Source of the DNA: Planctomycetota bacterium
GTDB lineage: Bacteria > Planctomycetota > Planctomycetia > Isosphaerales > Isosphaeraceae
Assembly (NCBI GenBank): GCA_028291545.1
Contig: JAQGHR010000148.1
Span: 1 to 64,000, forward strand
Reading direction: 5' to 3'
Length of the DNA: 64,000 nucleotides
In this document: piece by piece, positions 44,606-52,682 of the stretch
Layout of the letters: every line of letters starts with the position of its first letter
How positions within the stretch are numbered: position 1 is the first letter of the stretch
Translations under genes and position numbers: made by a program
The notes under the pieces: generated by a model
What the model was told of the DNA's origin: nothing
Database searches by the model: none
What the model saw: the letters and a program-made list of their open reading frames with translations, nothing else

Positions 44606-47398
44606 TCATTTCGGGACCAGGACGGTTCCGCTCAGTCGATCGTGCGGCCCTCGTGAAGGCTGAATCATCGCCAGGAGCGGGAACGAGGACACCAGGACTG
44701 CGGCGACCCCAAAAAGCGTCCAGGAGGGCCATCCCGCGGTCGGAGGGCTACGTTGCATCGCGACTGCGCCAGCGAGGAGAGACATTGGGATCGCCCATAT
44801 CACGAAGGTACGCCATCCGCAACGAATCCGAGACGCTTGCTTCCCGTCGCGACGGGAGATTCCCAGTTCCAGGAGCGAAAGGCACATACCGCCGCGGGTC
44901 GCGAACGCCCAGATCACCCACATGGCCGCCACGAGTCCGATGAAGGAAAGGGCGAAAACCCGCGCGAATTCGTAAGAGTTCGCAGCAGGTGCAACGGACT
45001 GATTCCTGGCGAAATAACCCGGGAGGTCGCCGTTGAGTTGCACGAAGACGAGGCCGAAGACGGCGGCCAGCGGCATGCTCAAGACGGCCGTCAGCGCACC
45101 GAGCTGGGTGGCTCTGAGGGAGTGATTGACCTCGACTGACTTGTCCTGTGAGCTGACAAGGTCTGCCCGCAGGGCGGCGAAATCCTCATACGCACCCGGA
45201 GCGTCGTCCAGGCGGTCGAGGATCAATCTCGCGTGCCAGGGAACCGCGGCACGGATCGGTCCGCCGGAATCCTGGATGCGGCGACGGCCGCCCTCCAGGG
45301 CCAGCGCCGCGACGGACCTGAGAAATCTCCGAGCACGATCGTTGGGAGGGAAATGCTCATTTGATTGAGTTGTCGTCTCGGTCGCGAGCCCGAGCTGATC
45401 CACGATCAGCGCGCGGCCGTCGGGCTGAATCCAGACCTGATCGAGGCCAAGGGTCGCCGGCAGGGTGCCATCACGCAACGCGGAATCGAGCTCTTCGGCG
45501 AGATCCTCCAGGATCGGACGGGCATCTCTCCAGGGGAGCCCCTCGGGACCGGCCAGATCCGACAAGGGGCACCCCGAGGGCGCGATAAAGGCATCCCAGC
45601 GGCCTTCGGCATGCTCGCCGCCCGAGAGCCAGCGCGGTCGCGTTGCCCGCGATAGCTCCCGACGAGCCGGCTCCGGCGACGGGCTCGACTTCGGGCGCAG
45701 CACGATCCAGACCTCCCGCCCCAAAGAAGAATCCTCGGCCGCCAGAACCTTTCGGCCCTGTTCCCAGCGAACCGCACCGCGGACCTTGTAGGGACCGATT
45801 GCCTTCAGGACGCCCACGGGCCTCGCGGCCACGGTGCGGTCGCGCCCGAGGGCGCGTCGAGCCCCGCCCGCGCGTCGCTTATGAATGCGGGGCATCGCAA
45901 CGACGCGCGTCCTGGTCAACAGGTCGTGAAGTCCCGAATAGCCGTTGCTGGCGCGCATCGTACTGCCGATGATGAGCGCGCAGGCGAGACGTACGGGCAG
46001 AATGATCCAGTTCTGAGAGATCCCTTCCACATTCCACCACAGGACGATGGTGAGAACGTTCCACGGGAGGCTTGCGATCGCCCAGAAGATCAGGTTACGT
46101 CGAAGGATCGTCATCGGACTCGACGCTGTCGTTCCTTGCCCACGAACGCGCAAGCCTAATAGCCACTTTCCGGGCGAGGCACCCCAGATCGGCTCGATGA
46201 GGAAAAAGGAGATCAGGAAGATGGCGAGATCCAGCCCGACGCTGAGGGCGAAATTATCGCTCAGTATCGCGACAATGCGGCCTCGTGTCGCGACGAGTCG
46301 GCCCGTCGACAGGAAGAGGATGATCGCCAACTTCGACAGGTTGACGTCGATGACAAAGGCCGCGATGCGGAGCCCCAAACCGCCCATCCGCAGCCTGCCG
46401 GGCGAAAAGGGAATGAGTGCCGTGGCAAACTCACCGAGGTCGCGCCATCGCCTCTCCCGATTCCGCTCCAAGCCTTTGAGAATGATCCGCTCCAGCTCCG
46501 CCGATAGCTCCGGACGGAGCGATCTGAGCGGGGGTGGGGGCTCCGAGACGATCTTCGCGAGCGTGGCCGCCGCATCCTGACCCTGGAACGGGGCGCGTCC
46601 GGTCAAGGCATAGAATAGGGTCGCCGCGACCGAATAGACGTCGGTCCTCGGATCGAGCGGCTCCCCCTTGATCTGCTCGGGCGAGGCGTAAAGCGGGGTC
46701 CCGAGAAATGAGCCGGTCCGGGTCAGGTTGCTCTCGTTCACCAGAGACTTCGAGAGTCCGAAATCGCCGACCTTGACCCGACCATCGCCTTCCAGGAAGC
46801 AGTTCGAGGGCTTCACGTCGCGGTGAATCACGCCCAATCGGTGAGCTTCTCTCAGCCCCTCGATCACGTCCAGGATCTTCGGCACCGCGCGGTCGACGGA
46901 GAGCGGACCCTCCGATTGCACGAGGTCGTGAAGGTTGGCGCCGGACATGAGCTCCATCACGATGAAAGGTCGGCCCTCCTCCTCATCTGCGTTCAGCACG
47001 AACACACAGCGCGGGTGGGAGATCGTGCTGGCCAGCCGCCCCTCCTGGCGAAATCGCTCCAGGGCCTCGGGGGAGGCCGTGATCTCGGCGGAGAGAAGTT
47101 TGATTGCGACCTTTCGCCCGAAATCGGCCTCTTCGGCCTCGTAGACCGTTCCCATCCCCCCCTGCCCCAGCGGGCGGATCAGGCGATAGCCTGCAATTTG
47201 TTCCGGAGCCGAGACGGACGGAACGCCATTCCCATCGCGCGAGGTGGGCGTATGAGCGATGGTCGGCATCTCACGCGAGTTCGGCGACGTGGTGAGCAAT
47301 CCCGGATCATCGAGTGGCTTGCCGCAGAACGCGCAGAACTTCGGGCGATTGACGCCGAATTCGATCGGTTCCTTGCAATGGGGGCAATCCACCGTCAT
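44606..47398 (-). CDS. Zinc ribbon-kinase-RDD-pseudokinase membrane protein
   Basis: The 930-residue protein has an unusual order. A zinc ribbon (C5PHC8 ... C22AFC25) comes first. A complete Hanks-type kinase domain (~70-335) follows with K100, H192-R-D194 and D212-F-G. Next is a four-helix RDD membrane domain (~338-500, ending SGLHDLLTRTRVV). Residues ~533-755 look like a degenerate kinase: an IGPYKVRGAVRWEQG N-lobe opening and GLDQVWIQPDGRALIVDQLG where a catalytic loop and DFG would be, without HRD or DFG. Finally a second membrane region (~768-930) ends in an RDD-like GPHDRLSGTVLV. ATG 47398 puts the zinc ribbon at the start. A zinc-ribbon protein gene is divergent, 218 bp away. Confidence 0.88.
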   Translation of the reverse strand: MTVDCPHCKEPIEFGVNRPKFCAFCGKPLDDPGLLTTSPNSREMPTIAHTPTSRDGNGVPSVSAPEQIAGYRLIRPLGQGGMGTVYEAEEADFGRKVAIKLLSAEITASPEALERFRQEGRLASTISHPRCVFVLNADEEEGRPFIVMELMSGANLHDLVQSEGPLSVDRAVPKILDVIEGLREAHRLGVIHRDVKPSNCFLEGDGRVKVGDFGLSKSLVNESNLTRTGSFLGTPLYASPEQIKGEPLDPRTDVYSVAATLFYALTGRAPFQGQDAAATLAKIVSEPPPPLRSLRPELSAELERIILKGLERNRERRWRDLGEFATALIPFSPGRLRMGGLGLRIAAFVIDVNLSKLAIILFLSTGRLVATRGRIVAILSDNFALSVGLDLAIFLISFFLIEPIWGASPGKWLLGLRVRGQGTTASSPMTILRRNLIFWAIASLPWNVLTIVLWWNVEGISQNWIILPVRLACALIIGSTMRASNGYSGLHDLLTRTRVVAMPRIHKRRAGGARRALGRDRTVAARPVGVLKAIGPYKVRGAVRWEQGRKVLAAEDSSLGREVWIVLRPKSSPSPEPARRELSRATRPRWLSGGEHAEGRWDAFIAPSGCPLSDLAGPEGLPWRDARPILEDLAEELDSALRDGTLPATLGLDQVWIQPDGRALIVDQLGLATETTTQSNEHFPPNDRARRFLRSVAALALEGGRRRIQDSGGPIRAAVPWHARLILDRLDDAPGAYEDFAALRADLVSSQDKSVEVNHSLRATQLGALTAVLSMPLAAVFGLVFVQLNGDLPGYFARNQSVAPAANSYEFARVFALSFIGLVAAMWVIWAFATRGGMCLSLLELGISRRDGKQASRIRCGWRTFVIWAIPMSLLAGAVAMQRSPPTAGWPSWTLFGVAAVLVSSFPLLAMIQPSRGPHDRLSGTVLVPK

Positions 47399-47616
47399 GA
47401 ATGGTCCGTTCCACGTCGCGGCCACGTTTCGCCCGATTCACCCTCGGGTTTACCGGTCCCGCTCAAACCGTGCAAGGTCTGCCGGACGGTTTGATCACGA
47501 ATCCGATCGCGGCGTGCTGGTCGGTGCATGCGATTCCGCCCCTTTCCCGGACGATGCGGAGCGGTTACCCTAGCGAGGCGTCGCGTTGGCAAAGGCCAGG
47601 GGAGGATTGCATCGTC

Positions 47617-48180
47617 ATGGTGGGGACATTTAGTTGTGCCCGCTGCGCGCGGCCCAATCATCCTTCCACGGCCTTCTGTGCGGGGTGCGGGCTTCCCCTG
47701 GGCACTGCCCAGGCCGACGCCGGCGCCGCCCGAGATGCCCTCGGCGTGTACGAAGCGCCGGATCCCTCCGAGGCCGATCTCAGTCCGGTCGTCCGGGACC
47801 TCGCCTTGCGGTGCGGATTTCCCGCGACACCGTTCGGTCATGGATGGCGCGTCGTGGTCCCCTTGCCGATGGACCGAACCCAGGCCGTCTACCTTGGTCA
47901 CGATGGGACTGACGCCGAGGGTCGACCCCTGATCGGCCTTGTGTCGGTCTGCGGGCCGGCCAATGACCGGGATACGAGACTCCTTCTGAAGCTGAACGCT
48001 CGAGCCGTCGAGGGGCATTTCGCCATCGAGACGCTACGAGGCGACGAGTACTTCGTCGTGTGCCGGGCGATCTTGGCCGAATCCGCCGGGGAAATCGACG
48101 CCCCGGGATTGGTCGCCCGAATCGCTCAGGTGGCCGACGGGCTGGAAGATCGTCTCTCTCGCGGACGGGATCTCTACTGA
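47617..48180 (+). CDS. Zinc-ribbon protein of unknown function
   Basis: The 187-residue protein begins with a zinc ribbon (CARCARPNHPSTAFCAGCG, residues 7-25). The rest is an alpha/beta domain (TPFGHGWRVVVPLPM, YLGHDGTD...IGLVSVCGP, HFAIETLRGDEYFVV) that loosely recalls YbjN/secretion-chaperone folds. That resemblance is an impression, not a call. It is divergent from the zinc-ribbon kinase at 47398, so the two may be functionally linked. GGGGAGG is 11 nt before the ATG. It overlaps the end of the convergent GT39-like gene by 7 nt. Confidence 0.7.
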   Translation: MVGTFSCARCARPNHPSTAFCAGCGLPLGTAQADAGAARDALGVYEAPDPSEADLSPVVRDLALRCGFPATPFGHGWRVVVPLPMDRTQAVYLGHDGTDAEGRPLIGLVSVCGPANDRDTRLLLKLNARAVEGHFAIETLRGDEYFVVCRAILAESAGEIDAPGLVARIAQVADGLEDRLSRGRDLY

Positions 48181-49862
48181 TCGGGTTCCGAAGCGAGGTC
48201 GGCCGTCGCATAGATCGCGATCGTCGCGTCGTCAAGCACGATCACCGGCGTGACGCCCGCGAGTCGTCCGAAATAGCCTGGCGGTCCCCACGGACCGAAC
48301 TGAAGTGATGACGACACTGCCACGAACCGCGTCGTCGACCTGAACCGGTCCGGAAGACCGGGGTGGATGTCGCTGGCATCGATCTTGATCGAGCGCCCAT
48401 GCACACCGTAATAGGCGGGCTCGGTGTCGCCGAAGTAATAGAGGGTCAGGTCTCGAAACTCCGGCCTTTCCGTCTGCAGGCTCACGAGTCCGCGAAGCCC
48501 CTGGCCCCAATCCAGATTCGAGTCAGCCAGTACGCGTCGGCCACCCTTCGGCCCATTCGCCAGGACGTTGAAGTACGACAGCTCGCCGGGATGGATCGTG
48601 GCCACCGCGACAAGTTGCCCCAACAGACCGACCATCGCCACGAGCCAGAACCGTCGACTCGCCTCCGCAAGCGCCGAGACCCAGACAATCGCCAGCGGCG
48701 CGACCGGAAGAACATAGCGAAAACCGTAATTTCGGCTCGATCCGGCGGCCGTGATGGTCAGAAAGGCGGCGATCGCCAGCAAGAAAAGCGTGCCCCCTTT
48801 TCTTGGCATCGTCAGCCGGCCAGCGACGAGGAGCCAGAATGTCGGGGGGACTTTGACCGCCATCGTGACGAAGTAATAGTACCACCAACCGGTCATTCGT
48901 CGTTCGCCGAACAGGTAGCTCGGCCCGCCGGACCGTTGGTGGCGGATCTGGGTCAGAAATCCAACCCAGTCCTGCGGGATCGGAGCCTCGACGATGCGGC
49001 CGAGCCAGCTCGGCGTAGTCCCGAGGCTCGGGTGATCCCCGACTCGTTCGCTGATCGGCAAGATCGCGAACCCGGTCACAACCCAGTTCGCGAGCACCAT
49101 CACGAGGAGAAACCCCGCCATCTGCCGCAGGACGCGAACCGCGACTACGAGCCAACCAACCTCACGATGATGAATCTGTCGATCGTGAAGCGACCGCACG
49201 AGGAGACAGAGGCCGTAGATCGGAGGAATCAGAATCGCAGTGAACTTGCAGGAGAACGCCAGGCCAGAGAGGGCTGCCGCTCCCCAGAAGGCGAGGCTTG
49301 AGGCGGTGAATGCGTTCGACTCGTCCTTCGTGTCGCGTTTTCGTAATGAGATCGTGAACAGTAACCCGACCCCGGTCGTCGCCGCGACGAGCGGCAATTC
49401 CATGGTGATCAACGCGCCGTGTGCCAGAAGGTTCGGGCTGAGCGCGAAGAGCCACGCCGCCAGGCTCATGGCCCGCGGACCATAGAGCCGACCGGCCCAG
49501 ATCGCCGTCAATCCGAACGCCAGAATCCAGATCCACAACGACCCAGTTCGAAGAATGGGAAGCAATTCGGCTTGATGGACCTCGGGCTCCCGAATGAGCG
49601 GACCTCGCCCCGCAAGATCGAGCAGCCAGAGAGTCGGCGCCTGCTGGAGTTTCCAGAAGGTCAGCGGCGATCCCATGCGAGTGATGGGCTCCTGATCGCC
49701 GGTCGTCCACCAGCGGCAGGCGACTCGCATATAGGCCACTTCATCGTAGGTGGCGGAGCTACGTCGCAGCGAGTCCGCCATGAGCAGCAGGCCCACGACG
49801 GCCGCGGCACAGGTCAGGCCGACATAAATTCGGGGTAAACGTCGCGGATTCCCTTCCGACAC
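48174..49862 (-). CDS. GT39-like (PMT/ArnT) membrane glycosyltransferase
   Basis: The 562-residue protein has about 10-12 membrane segments. The first periplasmic loop carries the acidic motif of GT-C enzymes (YDEVAYMRVACRWW; Asp-Glu near residue 38). Such proteins transfer sugars from polyprenyl-phosphate donors outside the membrane. The donor could come from the GT2 enzyme at 16108, which is an inference. The GTG at 49862 has GGGAGG 7 nt upstream. Acceptor unknown. Confidence 0.8.
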   Translation of the reverse strand: MSEGNPRRLPRIYVGLTCAAAVVGLLLMADSLRRSSATYDEVAYMRVACRWWTTGDQEPITRMGSPLTFWKLQQAPTLWLLDLAGRGPLIREPEVHQAELLPILRTGSLWIWILAFGLTAIWAGRLYGPRAMSLAAWLFALSPNLLAHGALITMELPLVAATTGVGLLFTISLRKRDTKDESNAFTASSLAFWGAAALSGLAFSCKFTAILIPPIYGLCLLVRSLHDRQIHHREVGWLVVAVRVLRQMAGFLLVMVLANWVVTGFAILPISERVGDHPSLGTTPSWLGRIVEAPIPQDWVGFLTQIRHQRSGGPSYLFGERRMTGWWYYYFVTMAVKVPPTFWLLVAGRLTMPRKGGTLFLLAIAAFLTITAAGSSRNYGFRYVLPVAPLAIVWVSALAEASRRFWLVAMVGLLGQLVAVATIHPGELSYFNVLANGPKGGRRVLADSNLDWGQGLRGLVSLQTERPEFRDLTLYYFGDTEPAYYGVHGRSIKIDASDIHPGLPDRFRSTTRFVAVSSSLQFGPWGPPGYFGRLAGVTPVIVLDDATIAIYATADLASEPDQ

Positions 49863-49895
49863 CCGACGACCTCCCCTCCCCTCGATCCTGCTGCG

Positions 49896-50924
49896 TCAGT
49901 CCGCGAGAGCACGACCCGCGCCCAGGTGTGTCCGGAGTTCCTGATCGAGGCGAACCATGGCGAGCGCGTCCTCAAGGCCCGGCGCCGAGCACTCCTGCCC
50001 GCGCACCAGGCGATAGAACTGATCGTTCAGAACCTCACCGACGGTCGGTTCCAGCGGCAGTCGCTCTTCGTGGTTGCCGTCGGCGTCCGTCCATTGAATC
50101 CGGTCCGGCATCTCGAGCCACGCCGCGCCGCGCTCGGCGAAGATCTGGAAGCCGGGCGGCGGGAGAAACCGCGTGGCTTCACCCCAGGCACCCCGGTGGT
50201 ATCGGCCGATGCCGACTTCGGCCAGTCCCCCACCGGGAAAGACGAGCGAGATCCGCAGAAAGTCCGATCCGCCCGAGTCCGCGGACTCGGACAACTGAGA
50301 CGTCTCCACCGCCTGAACCCGGCAGGGCTCGGCCTGGAACAGATGGCGGCACCAATCGATCAGGTAACTCCCCGGGTCGATCGTCAGGGGGACCGGCGCG
50401 AGTTGCGTGGACGGACCGGGCAAGCCGTAGCGATCAAAGCCGAAGAGTCGCGTGTGCCCGAGGATCAATCTCGGCGGGCCGAGGGTCGTTTCGAGCAACT
50501 GGCGGAGGCGTGTCGTCGCCGGATAATATCGCCTCGCGAGTTCCGGCATGTACGCGATGCCGCTGGATCGGATGGCCTCCGCCACGCGTTCCAGGCCGTC
50601 CGGATGGCTTGCTGGAGGTAACGCGCTGTAGACGGGCTTTTGAAACGTGCAGGCGAGCGTGATCGGATGAAGCCCGAACCATTGCGGAGTCAGAAGGAGT
50701 ATAGCCTCGACGTCCGGCCGTGAGATTATCTCGGTCAGGCCCAGGCACGAGGTGCATCGGAGCGAGGTGGCCTCCAGCTCCGCGCGCCTCGCGACCTGAT
50801 CGTAAACCGCCACAACCTGAATCCGGTCGCGAAGCCGGGCAAGGGCGGGCTTGTGACGCGCCTCCCAGAGACGGCCCAGGCCGATCACGCCGATGCGAAG
50901 CCGATCTGTTCGAGTTCCCCCCAA
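49896..50924 (-). CDS. Gfo/Idh/MocA-family protein lacking the EKP motif
   Basis: The 342-residue protein has the NAD(P)-binding IGVIGLGRLWEARH and the LTPQWFGLHP block of the family. The invariant E-K-P segment, with the catalytic lysine, is replaced by ALPPASHP (KPVYSALPP). It may bind a nucleotide or sugar without oxidising it. No Tat signal is present, unlike the other two family members in the window. The TTG at 50924 is chosen for GGAGG about 9 nt upstream. It is 33 bp upstream of, and on the same strand as, the GT39-like gene, so a role in glycan metabolism is possible. Confidence 0.75.
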   Translation of the reverse strand: MGGTRTDRLRIGVIGLGRLWEARHKPALARLRDRIQVVAVYDQVARRAELEATSLRCTSCLGLTEIISRPDVEAILLLTPQWFGLHPITLACTFQKPVYSALPPASHPDGLERVAEAIRSSGIAYMPELARRYYPATTRLRQLLETTLGPPRLILGHTRLFGFDRYGLPGPSTQLAPVPLTIDPGSYLIDWCRHLFQAEPCRVQAVETSQLSESADSGGSDFLRISLVFPGGGLAEVGIGRYHRGAWGEATRFLPPPGFQIFAERGAAWLEMPDRIQWTDADGNHEERLPLEPTVGEVLNDQFYRLVRGQECSAPGLEDALAMVRLDQELRTHLGAGRALAD

Positions 50925-50966
50925 CAGCGATCCCCTCCTCGCTCACACCCGCCGCTCGACTGAAAC

Positions 50967-52457
50967 TTGAGCCACAGCCTCTCGACGCCGAGCCACCGCC
51001 AGCTTAGCATCGAGGGTGCCATTGAACCACCCAGCGTGGCGTGGTTTGTTCTGAACCGGGTTTTCGAACCGCTTCGAGTCGTCAACGATTACAATGGTCC
51101 ACCGCCAGGAACGAGTCGTCCGTTGCTCGCCAGGACCACGCCGAGCCGAGGCAGACCCTTGGACAGTCCGACACTAGACAAGGTCAATTCCTCCGGCACG
51201 GAACCCATCGTCCTGGAGAGCCATCCCGCATTTGACCCGGACTCCGAACTCACGGAACGAGCCATCCCCATTCGACCCAGCGACCTCGTCCGAAATCTCG
51301 CCGCCGATCCCGGCCTGTCTCCCGGCGAACGAACGCGCTTCCTCCAATTCGCGCGCATCCTCGGGGCGGTCTTTCATTACGAGTACTACGACTGGCTCGT
51401 CGAGCTCAAGGACCTCTATTCCCCGCTCGACCCCGACTCCGATTGCGTCAACCTCGGCTCCGCCTCGACGGCCTTCAGCGAAGAGGCCGATGAAGCGTTC
51501 CTTCAGCCGTTCGAGGCGGCTCTCATCCGCGCGAACTATCGCCCGCTGAAGCTTGAGATCATCGAGAAAGCCGTCTCCGAGCCCAACGAGATGGGCCTGA
51601 CCTATCAGCCCGATTTTGCCATCTTCGAGCACCTGAAAGTCTTTGTGCGGGGCCGGTCCAAGGTCTCGCGGATCGTTCGCAATTTCACGACCAAGTTTCG
51701 CAAGCGAGAGTACATCTTCCCCGGCTACTCGCGCCTGGTCGTGATCCTGAAGTTCCGCGCCGGGGGGAAGAAGCTGGATCGCTACGCCCGCTCCGATGTG
51801 ATCTACCTCCGCCTATTCAAGGACGTACCGCACGTCGACATGGAAATGCATCTCCCCGAGCAGGGCACGAAGGTCAAGATGCGCCTTATCGACAAGGCTC
51901 AGATTGCTTCGCCGATGTTCACGGCCCTTCCGCTCCTGGCCGCGAAGATCTTCCTCGGTTGGGTCTCGCCGCTCGCCTTCGGCGTGCTGATCGCGCCCTT
52001 TACTGCCGGGGCGAACTCGTTCTTCGGATTCCAGAGGGCCAAGCAAAAGCACCTGGCGAACATGATTCGCCACCTCTACTACCTCACGCTCGCAAACAAC
52101 GGCAGCGTCATCAATCGCCTGGTCGACTCGGCCGAGGAAGAGGATTTCAAAGAAGCTCTGCTGGCCTACTTCTTCCTCTGGCGCGGCCAGGACGATCCAT
52201 CGCCCTGGGACCAACTCCGACTGGATCGCGCCGTCGAGGTCTACCTCAAGGATCGCACCGGGCAAGATGTCGATTTCGAGGTCGCCGACGCCGCCCAGAA
52301 GCTCGTCCGCCTGGGGCTCGTTCACTCCGACAGTCAGGCTCGCCTCACCGTGACCCCGATCGAGTCGGCCCTTGAACGTCTGGACCAGCAGTGGGACGAC
52401 GCCTTCCGTTACCACGAGAGCGGCAAGGTCTCCGGCGATTGTTCAACAAAAATTTGA
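50967..52457 (+). CDS. DUF3754 (TMEM143-like) protein
   Basis: The 496-residue protein matches DUF3754. Visible blocks are YRPLKLEIIEKA, the FKDVPHVDMEMHLP strand and a pair of hydrophobic segments around residues 312-345 (LPLLAAKIFLGWVSPLAFGV...). A C-terminal helical region follows (NMIRHLYYLTLANNGSVINRL). The human relative TMEM143 is mitochondrial; function is unknown in bacteria. The start is uncertain: ATG 50967 gives a long unconserved N-terminus, and an in-frame GTG at 51036 is an alternative. It is divergent from the Gfo/Idh/MocA gene with 42 bp between. Confidence 0.75.
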   Translation: MSHSLSTPSHRQLSIEGAIEPPSVAWFVLNRVFEPLRVVNDYNGPPPGTSRPLLARTTPSRGRPLDSPTLDKVNSSGTEPIVLESHPAFDPDSELTERAIPIRPSDLVRNLAADPGLSPGERTRFLQFARILGAVFHYEYYDWLVELKDLYSPLDPDSDCVNLGSASTAFSEEADEAFLQPFEAALIRANYRPLKLEIIEKAVSEPNEMGLTYQPDFAIFEHLKVFVRGRSKVSRIVRNFTTKFRKREYIFPGYSRLVVILKFRAGGKKLDRYARSDVIYLRLFKDVPHVDMEMHLPEQGTKVKMRLIDKAQIASPMFTALPLLAAKIFLGWVSPLAFGVLIAPFTAGANSFFGFQRAKQKHLANMIRHLYYLTLANNGSVINRLVDSAEEEDFKEALLAYFFLWRGQDDPSPWDQLRLDRAVEVYLKDRTGQDVDFEVADAAQKLVRLGLVHSDSQARLTVTPIESALERLDQQWDDAFRYHESGKVSGDCSTKI

Positions 52458-52682
52458 CTTCCTGACCGGATTGGGTTTGCTGGAATCGCTCGGAGTCGTC
52501 AGAATCAGGAATTGTCAGGTCGGGTCGCGTGCGCTCGTTGAGACGTGAGCGGCCTCATCTGGCCGTCTCTTGCAGGCTTGGCTACAATGCCGTGAAGGTG
52601 CGTTGATCGCGCCGGGACGGCCCCACCCGTGCGACCCGCTGACTCTCCTCGCTAGATTTTGCCCACCTCGGGATCGCAACTC

